Origin: Pyrinomonadaceae bacterium
Lineage (GTDB): Bacteria; Acidobacteriota; Blastocatellia; Pyrinomonadales; Pyrinomonadaceae
Length of the DNA stretch: 64,000 bases
Direction of reading: 5' to 3'
Assembly (NCBI GenBank): GCA_019694355.1
Contig: JAIBCB010000004.1
Coordinates: forward strand, 248,001-312,000
Shown here: positions 24,514-32,281 of the stretch, in pieces
How positions within the stretch are numbered: the stretch's first letter is position 1
How the letters are laid out: every line of letters starts with the position of its first letter
Program-made: the position numbers and the translations under genes
Notes under the pieces: generated by a model
Databases searched by the model: none
Told to the model about the DNA's origin: nothing
What the model saw: the letters and a program-made list of their open reading frames with translations, nothing else

Positions 24514-27029
24514 GTTTTATCTTTACGCTGACAGCCCGCGAGCTTCCGTCGTCGTCCCGGCGGCTTCTTGTGTCATTTCTTGCGATAGCGATCGGCGTCG
24601 GGTCGGTCGTCGCCCTGCGTTCGCTCATTAAAAATCTAAAGGCCGTCGTTGCAACGGACGTTCGCGCACTTCTCACGGCGGACATTGACATCTCTTCTAC
24701 GAACGAACTTTCCCCGAGCGTTGTGCAAAAGGTCGAGTCAGCGGTAAAGGCTTCCGGTATCGTTGACGGCCGAAGCGAGACCGTTACTGCTTCGGTTATG
24801 GCGCGTCCGTCGGACGCGTCGAAACAATCCGTAAAGTTCGTTGACCTCAGAGGCGTGGCGGCGGGCTTCCCTTTGGTTGGCGATTTTAAGCTCGCGGACG
24901 GCACCGAATTCGATCAGTCGCTCCTTGAAAACAACGGTGCCGTCATCTCGCAATTGACCGCTGAGGATCTAGGCGTTCACGTCGGCGAAAAGATCAAGAT
25001 CGGCAATAACGAATTCAAGATCACCGGCATCTTCGCCGAGGAACCGGGCGGCTCGGGCGGAATGCAGTTCGCGGGCCGCGTCTATATCAGTAAGGCAGCT
25101 TTTGACGCCTCCGGCCTCGCCCAGACCGCTCGCGTCCGCCGGCACCTGTTGATCCGCACGACAGATGATCCGACAGCCCTGGTCGCAGCCCTTCGGGAGG
25201 CACTCTCCGGCGAGGCAGTGACCGTAACAAGCTATCGTGAACAGCAGGAGAATCTCGGTGAACAGTTCACGAGGATGGAAGACTATCTTGCTCTCACCGG
25301 CCTTTTGATCCTTGTGCTCGGCGGCATTGGCGTATGGAATGTTGCTCGAGCATTTGTCGAGCAGAAGCGAAAGACCATCGCGATCCTCAAGTGCCTCGGT
25401 GCATCGGGCAAGCGCGTGATCGGCATCTATCTTCTCCAGATCCTCGTTCTCGGAACGATCGGCAGCGTGTTCGGCATTCTTCTTGGGCAGATCGCCCTTT
25501 TGGCGATCAGATCGACGTTCTCGGAAAGCCTTCCGGCAAAGATGTCTTTCAGCGTGCCCATTGATGCCGCTCTGCAGGGGATTTTTCTCGGAGTGGCGAT
25601 CTCGCTCCTGTTCTCTGCACTGCCGCTCATACAGATCCGAACGATACGGCCGAGAGTTCTCCTTCACGATGCGAACAATCAAAGCGTCGATCGCCTTGAC
25701 CGCTCGAGATGGGCGATCGCGTTGGTGATGCTTCTCGGCCTGCTCGGACTCGCCGTTTGGCAGGCAGGCTCGTTCAAGGTCGGTGCGTACTTCCTCGTCG
25801 GATTGGCCGTATCGGCCGCGATCCTTTACTCGGCGGCCGGAATATTCACATATCTTTTGAGAAAGGTTCGGCGTATCACATCCTTCTCGCTGCGGCAGGC
25901 CATCAACTCGCTCTATCGTCCGGGCAATCAGACACGCGTAGTCCTTCTTACGGTCGGCCTCGGTGCCTTTGTCGTACTTGGCGTTCAGATGATCGCCGGA
26001 AACCTGCTGCATGAGTTCGATCTATCGGAACGCACAAAACTTCCGAGTTTGTTCTTTGTTGACATTCAGCGGAGCCAGGTAAATGGACTCGCGGAGATGA
26101 TCAAGACACAAACATCCGAAGCCCCGGAGATCATTGCCGTTACGCGTGCAAGGCTTGCGTATGTGAACGGTGAAGCTATCAATTGGAATGATCGCGAAGT
26201 AAGGCGGCAGTCGGGCCAGATCGGGCGAGAGTTCGCGATCACGTCGCGTCAAGATCTGGATCCGAACGAGAAGATCCTCGACGGGAAGTGGTGGCCCGAA
26301 CGAAGCGACGAACCACAAGTCTCTGTCGAACAGAATATGGCGAAGCGATTAAAGGTTTTTCCGGGCGATTCGATCACGTTCGACATTTCGGGCAGGCCGA
26401 TAACCGCCAGAGTTGCGAATATCCGCGACGTTGACGTCAAACAGGCTCGAACTGCATTCGTTTTTGTATTTCGCCCCGGAACGCTCGAGACCGCACCGCA
26501 GACCTTTGCGGCGAGCATCCTAAAGCACACGCCGTCGCTTCTAAGGCAAAAGCTGCAGCGGTCAGCGCTCGATGCATTTCCGAATGTGCAGATAATCGAC
26601 GTGGACGATGTGCTCGAAGCAATTCGAAAGATGATCGCTAACTTCGTCCTCGCGATCTCGGTCGTCGGCGGATTCGTGATCCTCGCCGGAGTGCTGATCC
26701 TGGTCGGATCGATCGCTCTTACGAAATCGCAGCGTGTCTATGACCACTCGATCCTCAAGGCATTAGGAGCGAATCGCAAGCAATTGGCGATGATGCTGCT
26801 TGCTGAGTATGCCCTTGTCGGCTCTCTCGCAGGCCTTCTTGGCGCGGTGTTCGCGTCTTTGATGTCCTGGGTCGTCTGTCGCTATCTGATGGATATTGGC
26901 TGGCGTTTTGACTGGTTCGTCTTTGCCGAAGGTGTCGCTGCTACGGCCTGCCTTGTAAGCATGGTCGGCGTCGCGGCAAGCTTCGATGTGCTGTTCAAAC
27001 AGCCTCTTGCAACGCTGCGTTCACAATGA
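24510..27029 (+). CDS. ybbP: FtsX-family permease, YbbP-like (839 aa)
   Basis: A large permease with the duplicated FtsX layout: N-terminal helix (about 18-38), first periplasmic domain (about 45-250), three helices (about 260-370), two further helices (about 395-455), a second periplasmic domain (about 495-700) and three C-terminal helices (about 710-835). Ten spans and about 800 residues are typical of YbbP-type permeases. The coupling motifs EQKRKTIAILKCLGASGKR and YDHSILKALGANRKQ face the ATPase. Known YbbAP-TesA systems are thought to extract hydrophobic molecules from the inner membrane for TesA. The stop converges on the next gene with 8 bp between. Confidence 0.87.
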   Translation: MSFIFTLTARELPSSSRRLLVSFLAIAIGVGSVVALRSLIKNLKAVVATDVRALLTADIDISSTNELSPSVVQKVESAVKASGIVDGRSETVTASVMARPSDASKQSVKFVDLRGVAAGFPLVGDFKLADGTEFDQSLLENNGAVISQLTAEDLGVHVGEKIKIGNNEFKITGIFAEEPGGSGGMQFAGRVYISKAAFDASGLAQTARVRRHLLIRTTDDPTALVAALREALSGEAVTVTSYREQQENLGEQFTRMEDYLALTGLLILVLGGIGVWNVARAFVEQKRKTIAILKCLGASGKRVIGIYLLQILVLGTIGSVFGILLGQIALLAIRSTFSESLPAKMSFSVPIDAALQGIFLGVAISLLFSALPLIQIRTIRPRVLLHDANNQSVDRLDRSRWAIALVMLLGLLGLAVWQAGSFKVGAYFLVGLAVSAAILYSAAGIFTYLLRKVRRITSFSLRQAINSLYRPGNQTRVVLLTVGLGAFVVLGVQMIAGNLLHEFDLSERTKLPSLFFVDIQRSQVNGLAEMIKTQTSEAPEIIAVTRARLAYVNGEAINWNDREVRRQSGQIGREFAITSRQDLDPNEKILDGKWWPERSDEPQVSVEQNMAKRLKVFPGDSITFDISGRPITARVANIRDVDVKQARTAFVFVFRPGTLETAPQTFAASILKHTPSLLRQKLQRSALDAFPNVQIIDVDDVLEAIRKMIANFVLAISVVGGFVILAGVLILVGSIALTKSQRVYDHSILKALGANRKQLAMMLLAEYALVGSLAGLLGAVFASLMSWVVCRYLMDIGWRFDWFVFAEGVAATACLVSMVGVAASFDVLFKQPLATLRSQ

Positions 27030-27037
27030 CATTCGGC

Positions 27038-28417
27038 CTACCCTTCGAACGGATGGCCCTCGAGCACCGAACGCATGCTCACCTGCGCAAAAAGTGTCTC
27101 AAGATACGCGCCGAATCGGTGAATGATCGGCACGAGGTCTTTCGTTTGGCGTGTCACGCGTATCTCTTCGACAAAACGTTCGAACGTCTCGATATCCTTG
27201 TAAAAAAGGAACCGGATCGAGCTCGCAGAAAACTCTTTCAGCTTTGCATTTAGTGCGTCCGTGGTCGTCTTGTCGCAATTCTCTTCTGCGGCACGCGAGA
27301 GCTTTGCCATGGAATGCAGTTCCTGGCGCAAACGCTTCGAATATTCGAGCTTTGCCGCAAAATTCGGAAACATCTGATCAGGGTCGAGCGAATCATCAAG
27401 CTCACGCGAAAGCACGGTAACGATCTGCTGAAAACTCTCGCTTAGCTGTGCATACGCAGCCTCGGTTCGGGCATAAACACCGATCGCCGAACGCGTGGCC
27501 ATTATTCCTAGAAGTTCCTGAGAGACTGCCTTCTTAAGCTCTACGGCGGCGGTGTAGGATGCCCCGTCAAGCGAATCCGTAACGGCGCCTCCTGCTTCTC
27601 CAAGTCTCTGAACACGGCGATTCAGCCGTTCGATCAGGTCGCCGGTCATCGCGTGCACCTTGCTAAACAGCACGACCGCAGGCTTCAGCGGCTCATCCTT
27701 CTCAAGCATTCCGCCGACAAGGTCAAGAACTGCCAGAACCCGGCCGAAAAGTGCGATCGTATCGATGATCGGCGAAGGTTCGCGTCCTTCAATGAATGCC
27801 GCGACGGTACGTGGAAGATTTTCGGTCGTCTCACGATCTACAAGCGAAACAAGGTTAAAGTAGGCCGGCTCCGACCGCAGTTTCAAAAGCAGACCGTCTG
27901 CAAGGAATCGAAACTCTGTAGCGGTGACCGTATCGCCGCGAAGGGCTGCATCCAGTTGGAAAAGTTCTTCGCGTATCACCCGTGAAAGACCGGAAAGGCC
28001 ATCCCTTGAAACGCCGAACATTTCGGTTGCCCCATCGACCTTTGTGCTTTCGTCAACAAGCACGGTGAACAGATCATGAGCGCAGCGACGCAGAGCCATC
28101 TGCAATATGCGCAATTCCCGGCGAAGATTCGGGTCGGCGGCTCCGGTGCGCAGATCAGCAAACGGCCGTCCGCCGGCCGAAGCAAATGTATCGATACCGC
28201 CAAGCCAACGCGCCGTCTCAAGCAAAACCTGCGGGACGTTCACGGCGACAGGCGGAATATTACCTATGGCTGCTGTCGAAAAACCGGCGTCATAAGCAAG
28301 GGCTTCGACGTCGTTCTCAATTAATCCTATGGTCAATGTATTATCTTCTTCCTGTAAGAGTCCGACGGGTGAATATGGGAAATCGAACACAGGGCGAAAC
28401 GCGAAAGCGATCCGCAC
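27038..28417 (-). CDS. Conserved-looking helical protein, unknown (up to 459 aa)
   Basis: No signal peptide, no transmembrane segment and no motif I recognise. The sequence is mostly helical with a leucine/arginine-rich pattern (for example ELRILQMALRRCAHDLFTVL), suggesting a soluble cytoplasmic protein or scaffold. Two starts compete: GTG 28417, and TTG 28336, which has a better Shine-Dalgarno (GGAAGAAG about 8 nt upstream) and would remove 27 residues. The gene converges on ybbP and diverges from rdgB. The frame spans nearly 1.4 kb without a stop and there is no competing gene on the other strand, so it is very likely real. Confidence 0.7.
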   Translation of the reverse strand: MRIAFAFRPVFDFPYSPVGLLQEEDNTLTIGLIENDVEALAYDAGFSTAAIGNIPPVAVNVPQVLLETARWLGGIDTFASAGGRPFADLRTGAADPNLRRELRILQMALRRCAHDLFTVLVDESTKVDGATEMFGVSRDGLSGLSRVIREELFQLDAALRGDTVTATEFRFLADGLLLKLRSEPAYFNLVSLVDRETTENLPRTVAAFIEGREPSPIIDTIALFGRVLAVLDLVGGMLEKDEPLKPAVVLFSKVHAMTGDLIERLNRRVQRLGEAGGAVTDSLDGASYTAAVELKKAVSQELLGIMATRSAIGVYARTEAAYAQLSESFQQIVTVLSRELDDSLDPDQMFPNFAAKLEYSKRLRQELHSMAKLSRAAEENCDKTTTDALNAKLKEFSASSIRFLFYKDIETFERFVEEIRVTRQTKDLVPIIHRFGAYLETLFAQVSMRSVLEGHPFEG

Positions 28418-28489
28418 CTAATTATCGCAATATCCTGGCCATCTTGGCAACAAAAATCTGGACAAAAGTGGCGGCGACGGGCGAATTTT

Positions 28490-29107
28490 ATGGGTAAAGC
28501 AAAGCTTCTCCTTGGAACGACCAATCGAGGCAAAGTGGCCGAATTGGCCGAGATGCTGGCCGATCTGGACATTGACGTCCTCTCGCTCGATCAGCTTGGC
28601 CCTTTCACAGAGGTCGAGGAGACAGGCACGACGTTCGCAGAGAACGCTCGCCTGAAGGCCTTGGCATACGCATCGCATTTTCACATGCCAACGATCGCCG
28701 ACGATTCCGGCTTTGAGGTTGAAGCACTCGATTGGCGTCCGGGGATCCACTCAGCGAGATACGGCGGCGATGCCGCACCGACATTTGCACAAAAGATCGA
28801 AATGCTGCTGAACGAGATGAAAGCAAGCGGCAGCAACTCGAACGCGGCGAGGTTCAGATGCTCTGTTGCATTTGCCGCTCAAGACGGCGAGATCGTTGCA
28901 GAGACAGAGGGCATCGTGCGTGGCAAAGTCACTGATCGCCCTCGCGGAACGAACGGTTTTGGCTACGACCCCATCTTCATTCCCGAGGGTCTTTCAAGCA
29001 CATTTGCCGAGCTGTCATCGGCTGAAAAAGGGCATTTAAGCCACCGTGGAAGGGCACTTTTGCAAATTATCCCGTATTTACGCACCTTTTTTCGCAGTTT
29101 GACTTGA
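28490..29107 (+). CDS. rdgB: Non-canonical purine NTP pyrophosphatase (RdgB/HAM1)
   Basis: Hydrolyses ITP, dITP and XTP to monophosphates so that deaminated purines stay out of DNA and RNA. The 205-residue length fits. Visible: N-terminal substrate loop GTTNRGK (9-15), ETGTTFAENARLKA (45-57), ADDSG (70-74) with the metal-binding aspartates, PGIHSARYGG, and the C-terminal GTNGFGYDPIF and SHRGRAL signatures. The start ATG 28490 lacks a strong Shine-Dalgarno. The tRNA-Pro promoter begins within its last codons. Confidence 0.95.
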   Translation: MGKAKLLLGTTNRGKVAELAEMLADLDIDVLSLDQLGPFTEVEETGTTFAENARLKALAYASHFHMPTIADDSGFEVEALDWRPGIHSARYGGDAAPTFAQKIEMLLNEMKASGSNSNAARFRCSVAFAAQDGEIVAETEGIVRGKVTDRPRGTNGFGYDPIFIPEGLSSTFAELSSAEKGHLSHRGRALLQIIPYLRTFFRSLT

Positions 29108-29132
29108 CCTTCGCAAGCCTTAACCTTAAAAT
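29104..29132 (+). promoter_or_regulatory. Sigma-70-type promoter of tRNA-Pro
   Basis: TTGACC (29104-29109), 17-bp spacer, TAAAAT (29127-29132). The -35 box overlaps the rdgB stop codon. Predicted start is near 29139, about 30 nt upstream of the tRNA. Confidence 0.75.
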
Positions 29133-29167
29133 TCGACACTTGGATTCGTTCCCAAGATGAGCTCCGG

Positions 29168-29244
29168 CGGGGCGTAGCACAGCCTGGTAGTGCGCACGGT
29201 TTGGGACCGTGAGGCCGCAAGTTCGAATCTTGCCGCCCCGACCA
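29168..29244 (+). tRNA. tRNA-Pro (anticodon TGG)
   Basis: A complete cloverleaf of 77 nt: acceptor stem CGGGGCG (29168-29174) pairs with CGCCCCG (29234-29240); the anticodon stem is CACGG/CCGTG with loop TTTGGGA and anticodon TGG at 29202-29204; the T arm contains GTTCGAATC. The CCA end is encoded (ACCA, 29241-29244). It reads CCN proline codons, CCA best. Confidence 0.97.
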
Positions 29245-29284
29245 TTTGACCGAAGGCGGCAAACGGTATTTAAGCTCATCGATG

Positions 29285-29315
29285 GTTCCGGAGATTCGCG
29301 ATCTCCTTTAGGAAC
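29285..29315 (+). promoter_or_regulatory. Hairpin in the leader of the HU gene
   Basis: GTTCC (29285-29289) pairs with GGAAC (29311-29315), and inside it GGAGAT (29290-29295) pairs with ATCTCC (29301-29306); the loop is TCGCG and there is a 4-nt bulge. It lies between tRNA-Pro and the HU Shine-Dalgarno, where it could aid tRNA 3' processing or control HU translation. Confidence 0.4.
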
Positions 29316-29378
29316 TGAACGTGCTCCCTTTTCAAGGATTCTTATTTCACAACCAATTTGGAGGTTACTTAAAAAACT

Positions 29379-29660
29379 ATGGCTCGTATGACCCAAACGG
29401 AAATCGTTAACGCTCTCGCTGAGAAATGCGGCTGCAAGAAGGCTGATGTCAAAGGCATCTTTGATGCACTTGCTGAAATGGCTGTCAAAGAAGTCAAAAA
29501 GAACGGAGAATTCACCGTTCCCGGCTTTGGCAAACTGAAGAAGACGCATCGAAAGGCCCGCGAAGGACGCAACCCTGCGACCGGCGCTACCATCAAGATC
29601 CCGGCAAAGACAACGGTCAAATTCTCGCTTGGCAAAGCAATGAAAGATTCCGTGGCATAA
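29379..29660 (+). CDS. hup: HU/IHF-family DNA-binding protein
   Basis: A 93-residue histone-like protein that bends and compacts DNA. Visible: MTQTEIVNALAEKCG N-terminal helices, GEFTVPGFGKL, and the beta-arm REGRNPATGATIKIPA with the intercalating proline context, ending VKFSLGKAMKDS. The Shine-Dalgarno GGAGG (29360-29364) is 14 nt from ATG 29379, longer than usual; an in-frame ATG three codons on would be further still. A strong terminator follows at 29688, so it is monocistronic, possibly co-transcribed with tRNA-Pro. Confidence 0.95.
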   Translation: MARMTQTEIVNALAEKCGCKKADVKGIFDALAEMAVKEVKKNGEFTVPGFGKLKKTHRKAREGRNPATGATIKIPAKTTVKFSLGKAMKDSVA

Positions 29661-29687
29661 ATACCCGATAGGGTAGTCAAAATTTGC

Positions 29688-29727
29688 GGGATACGTACAT
29701 CTTGTATGTGCGTATCCCTTGATTTTT
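29688..29727 (+). terminator. Strong rho-independent terminator after HU
   Basis: GGGATACG (29688-29695) pairs with CGTATCCC (29711-29718); the inner TACAT/ATGTG extends it to 13 bp with a 5-nt loop. TTGATTTTTT follows. Confidence 0.9.
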
Positions 29728-29771
29728 TCTAAATTGACCGCATTTTGACCGCTTTTCGGGCAAAAAAAGTG

Positions 29772-29800
29772 ATGACATTGGGCTTCCTATCTGCTAATAT
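29772..29800 (+). promoter_or_regulatory. Promoter of the 82-aa unknown protein
   Basis: ATGACA (29772-29777), 17-bp spacer, TAATAT (29795-29800). It would give a leader of about 120 nt before the GTG start at 29928, long enough to hold regulation, though I recognise no riboswitch in it. Confidence 0.55.
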
Positions 29801-29927
29801 TGATTCACAAGTTGAGTTGAAGCCGGAAACGGCACCAATTGGCTCGGGAAATGTACCCGTGCGCGTTCAGCTTATGGTTAGCTCTTTTTAGAAGGCAAAA
29901 CCATTATCACAGAAGGAGAACACTAAA

Positions 29928-30176
29928 GTGGCAGCAGCTAGACCAATTACCCTGCAGGACAGAGTTTTGCAGATCGACCACATCCAAGCCCGCCGATATA
30001 CCAAACTTGCCGGCGACACGCTTGAGATCGCAACTGAGGGCATTATTAGACACCTTCGTGCTTGTGCACGAATGGATGTGAACCCTGATGCATCGGCAGT
30101 CCGAGAGATAATCGACGACGCGATCAACGGTAGAAGGGTCTTCGCGGAAACGTCGAACGACCGCCTAGCCGCCTAG
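29928..30176 (+). CDS. Small basic-acidic protein, unknown (82 aa)
   Basis: Starts at GTG 29928 behind a good Shine-Dalgarno (AAGGAGA, 29913-29919, 8-nt spacing). The sequence is soluble, mostly helical and highly charged (QARRYTKLAGD, IIRHLRACARMDVNPD, REIIDDAINGRR), with no membrane span or known motif. Its own promoter (29772-29800) and terminator (30213-30241) make it a stand-alone transcription unit next to HU, which fits a regulatory or nucleic-acid-associated role; that is only an inference. It has a length like RNA polymerase omega but lacks its recognisable N-terminal signature, so I do not call it rpoZ. Confidence 0.75.
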   Translation: MAAARPITLQDRVLQIDHIQARRYTKLAGDTLEIATEGIIRHLRACARMDVNPDASAVREIIDDAINGRRVFAETSNDRLAA

Positions 30177-30212
30177 AATAGCAATACTTAATTCAAAGTA
30201 ATACAACCTCGA

Positions 30213-30241
30213 GCCGCTTCTTTAACGAAGCGGCCTTTTTT
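30213..30241 (+). terminator. Rho-independent terminator
   Basis: GCCGCTTC (30213-30220) pairs perfectly with GAAGCGGC (30227-30234) over the loop TTTAAC and is followed by CTTTTTT. It ends the 82-aa gene's transcript and abuts the stop codon of the converging membrane-protein gene. Confidence 0.9.
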
Positions 30242-32042
30242 ATTGCCGCAAAGCAAGCTTATACAAAATGAAGTCTCCGATCTGCTCGCCTTCGTCGCGA
30301 GTGTACCAACGATCGACGTTCGTCCAATCCGGCTCCTCATCTGCTCTTGCAAGGGCGAAATCTGCCGGCCGATTCCCTGCCGTGCGTGGGTCGAACCGCT
30401 TGAGGTACTCGGCGTAAAGATCAGCTTCGTGATCGAGTTCAGCATACGTGAGCGGCTTATAGTCCGCACTCAGACGGTCGGTGTGGCGTCCCCACCCAAA
30501 TAGAGCGATCACGGAAACAAAGTCGCGGCCAGACTTCATCGAAGCCAACAGATCCTCCGGATCGACGCCCGTGTAATACAAGTATTGGTAATAACGCTCT
30601 TTGTTCTCTTGCCACGAAACACCGGCAAATACGTGCTGATGACGTGCCCAAAGAACGGCCTGCGGCGCGATGGTCGGGAGATCGTCGCCGACAGCGATAT
30701 CGAACGGCAGAATAACTTTTGACTTAGCATCGTTGTCGCCCGCCGCAAGTTCGGTCAAGCGACGGCCGACCGGGTACGCCTTGTCTCTCAAGACATTTAC
30801 ATCGTCAAGGACGCGGACGGTATAAAAGCACTCCACAAATCCCCAAAAGACGGCGATCAGCGAAAGGGCCGCGGCAACGGCGGTCATCGCCTTCGCAAGC
30901 TGCGGCCGATCGCCGCGGAAAAGCAGTCCGATCGTGAGAATGAACGCGAGGCCCGCGACGTAATTCCCGATGAACACCTGATAATGTATCGGCTGCAAAG
31001 ATCGGCCCGTCAGTACCTGCTGATTGAAGATGACAAAAACGCTCAGGGCGAGGGACAGCACCAAGATCGTTTTCACGTCGCGAAAACTCAGGATCTTTAT
31101 GATCGATCCTAAGATCAGGACGATGATGACCATTGCCGCGACATATTCGGGCGGCCGCGTTAGGTCAAAGGCGTGAGTTGACGACAAGAGCTGTACGTCG
31201 TCCATGGTCGTCGAGCGTCGCGACAGCAAGAACGCGTACGGGATCAACGCCAAGCTGCAACCGGCGGCAGCAGCAATCAATCCGATCCAGCATTTCTTGA
31301 ACACATCGAGACGCAGAGCGATCAGGGCCAGCCCAAAGCAGCCTGCCCATGCAACTGCCGTCGTCCAGACATAAAAGTACGAGAACGCACAGTATGCGAA
31401 TGATGCGACCGCAACGCCGACCGTCGGCCAGTTCGCCTTTTTATTTGTCTCGTCGGCAGCAAGTTTGTAAACGGCACCGACAAACAGGAAGAATGCGGGA
31501 AATGCGAGCGCCGGGATATACCGTCTGAATCCGGGAAAGTACGGATATGAAAATCCGTCAAAGAAGACCTCGCTCATCGCACCTTCGCCGGCGAAGACCG
31601 CACCGCCGACAAGCGTGACAAGGCTTGCCGCCATTGCGAACCAATCGTTCTCCAGCACCATTCTCGCAACCCAAAACACAAGAAATGCCGCAAGGAACGC
31701 CGCTATCGCTCCGGCGATCGTGAACGCCCAAGGCGTCCCAATTCCGAGAATGCGTGCCGGTATTGCGATCGTGTACGGAGCGGCAAATTGTATCGAAAAG
31801 AGCGATTCGGGCTGCGGATGTTCGGCCGAATCGTCGCGTCCTGTGTATGGATCGTTCTTGCGCGGACGCCCATCGATCAACGCGTGAACATAGGACGCAT
31901 ACGCGACCTCGTCGATGTCGTTATATGCATAATGGCCGTTGTATTCCGCTCCGCGCAGATAGATCAGGTTCAGCTGCGGGTACAGCGAAAAAAGTGCGAG
32001 GAAGAGTCCCGCGATCACACCAAAACGCCAACGTGTCTTCAT
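30240..32042 (-). CDS. Polytopic membrane protein, GT-C glycosyltransferase-like (600 aa)
   Basis: About eleven hydrophobic helices between residues 7 and 430, then a soluble C-terminal domain of about 170 residues. The first extracytoplasmic loop is acidic and aromatic (AYNDIDEVAYASYVHALIDG), with aspartates placed like the DxD-type catalytic site of GT-C transferases that use polyprenyl-phosphate sugars. This resemblance is structural, not a confirmed family match. If right, it would add a sugar to a lipid, glycan or protein on the periplasmic side. It diverges from the DUF5916 outer-membrane-type gene. A second protein of the same general layout is at 60979-62802. Confidence 0.7.
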   Translation of the reverse strand: MKTRWRFGVIAGLFLALFSLYPQLNLIYLRGAEYNGHYAYNDIDEVAYASYVHALIDGRPRKNDPYTGRDDSAEHPQPESLFSIQFAAPYTIAIPARILGIGTPWAFTIAGAIAAFLAAFLVFWVARMVLENDWFAMAASLVTLVGGAVFAGEGAMSEVFFDGFSYPYFPGFRRYIPALAFPAFFLFVGAVYKLAADETNKKANWPTVGVAVASFAYCAFSYFYVWTTAVAWAGCFGLALIALRLDVFKKCWIGLIAAAAGCSLALIPYAFLLSRRSTTMDDVQLLSSTHAFDLTRPPEYVAAMVIIVLILGSIIKILSFRDVKTILVLSLALSVFVIFNQQVLTGRSLQPIHYQVFIGNYVAGLAFILTIGLLFRGDRPQLAKAMTAVAAALSLIAVFWGFVECFYTVRVLDDVNVLRDKAYPVGRRLTELAAGDNDAKSKVILPFDIAVGDDLPTIAPQAVLWARHQHVFAGVSWQENKERYYQYLYYTGVDPEDLLASMKSGRDFVSVIALFGWGRHTDRLSADYKPLTYAELDHEADLYAEYLKRFDPRTAGNRPADFALARADEEPDWTNVDRWYTRDEGEQIGDFILYKLALRQ

Positions 32043-32281
32043 AGTCGCAAAGTATCAAAGCTTAGCATGCGGCACCAAGATTCTAAAATTTTTTAACGCT
32101 CGATTGTCACAACCTGTTCCCTTGCGGTGTTTCCCTTGTCGAGACCGTTGATTGATTTCGCTCGCTGATGCTGAGCAAAAAATATCGGCGGCCCGGCAGC
32201 TCACTATTCATTCTTCTTATCCGAAAGCCGCCGTGCCGATCTGCCCGAAGCCTTTTTTTACCCTCGGTCTCCATTTTATTT

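Noticed and set aside
24969..26012. 347-codon frame opposite ybbP
   Set aside because: Antisense shadow; low-complexity Arg/Glu/Asp content and no start signals.
29928..30176. RNA polymerase omega subunit (rpoZ)
   Set aside because: Length is similar, but the N-terminal omega signature is not recognisable, so I left it as unknown.
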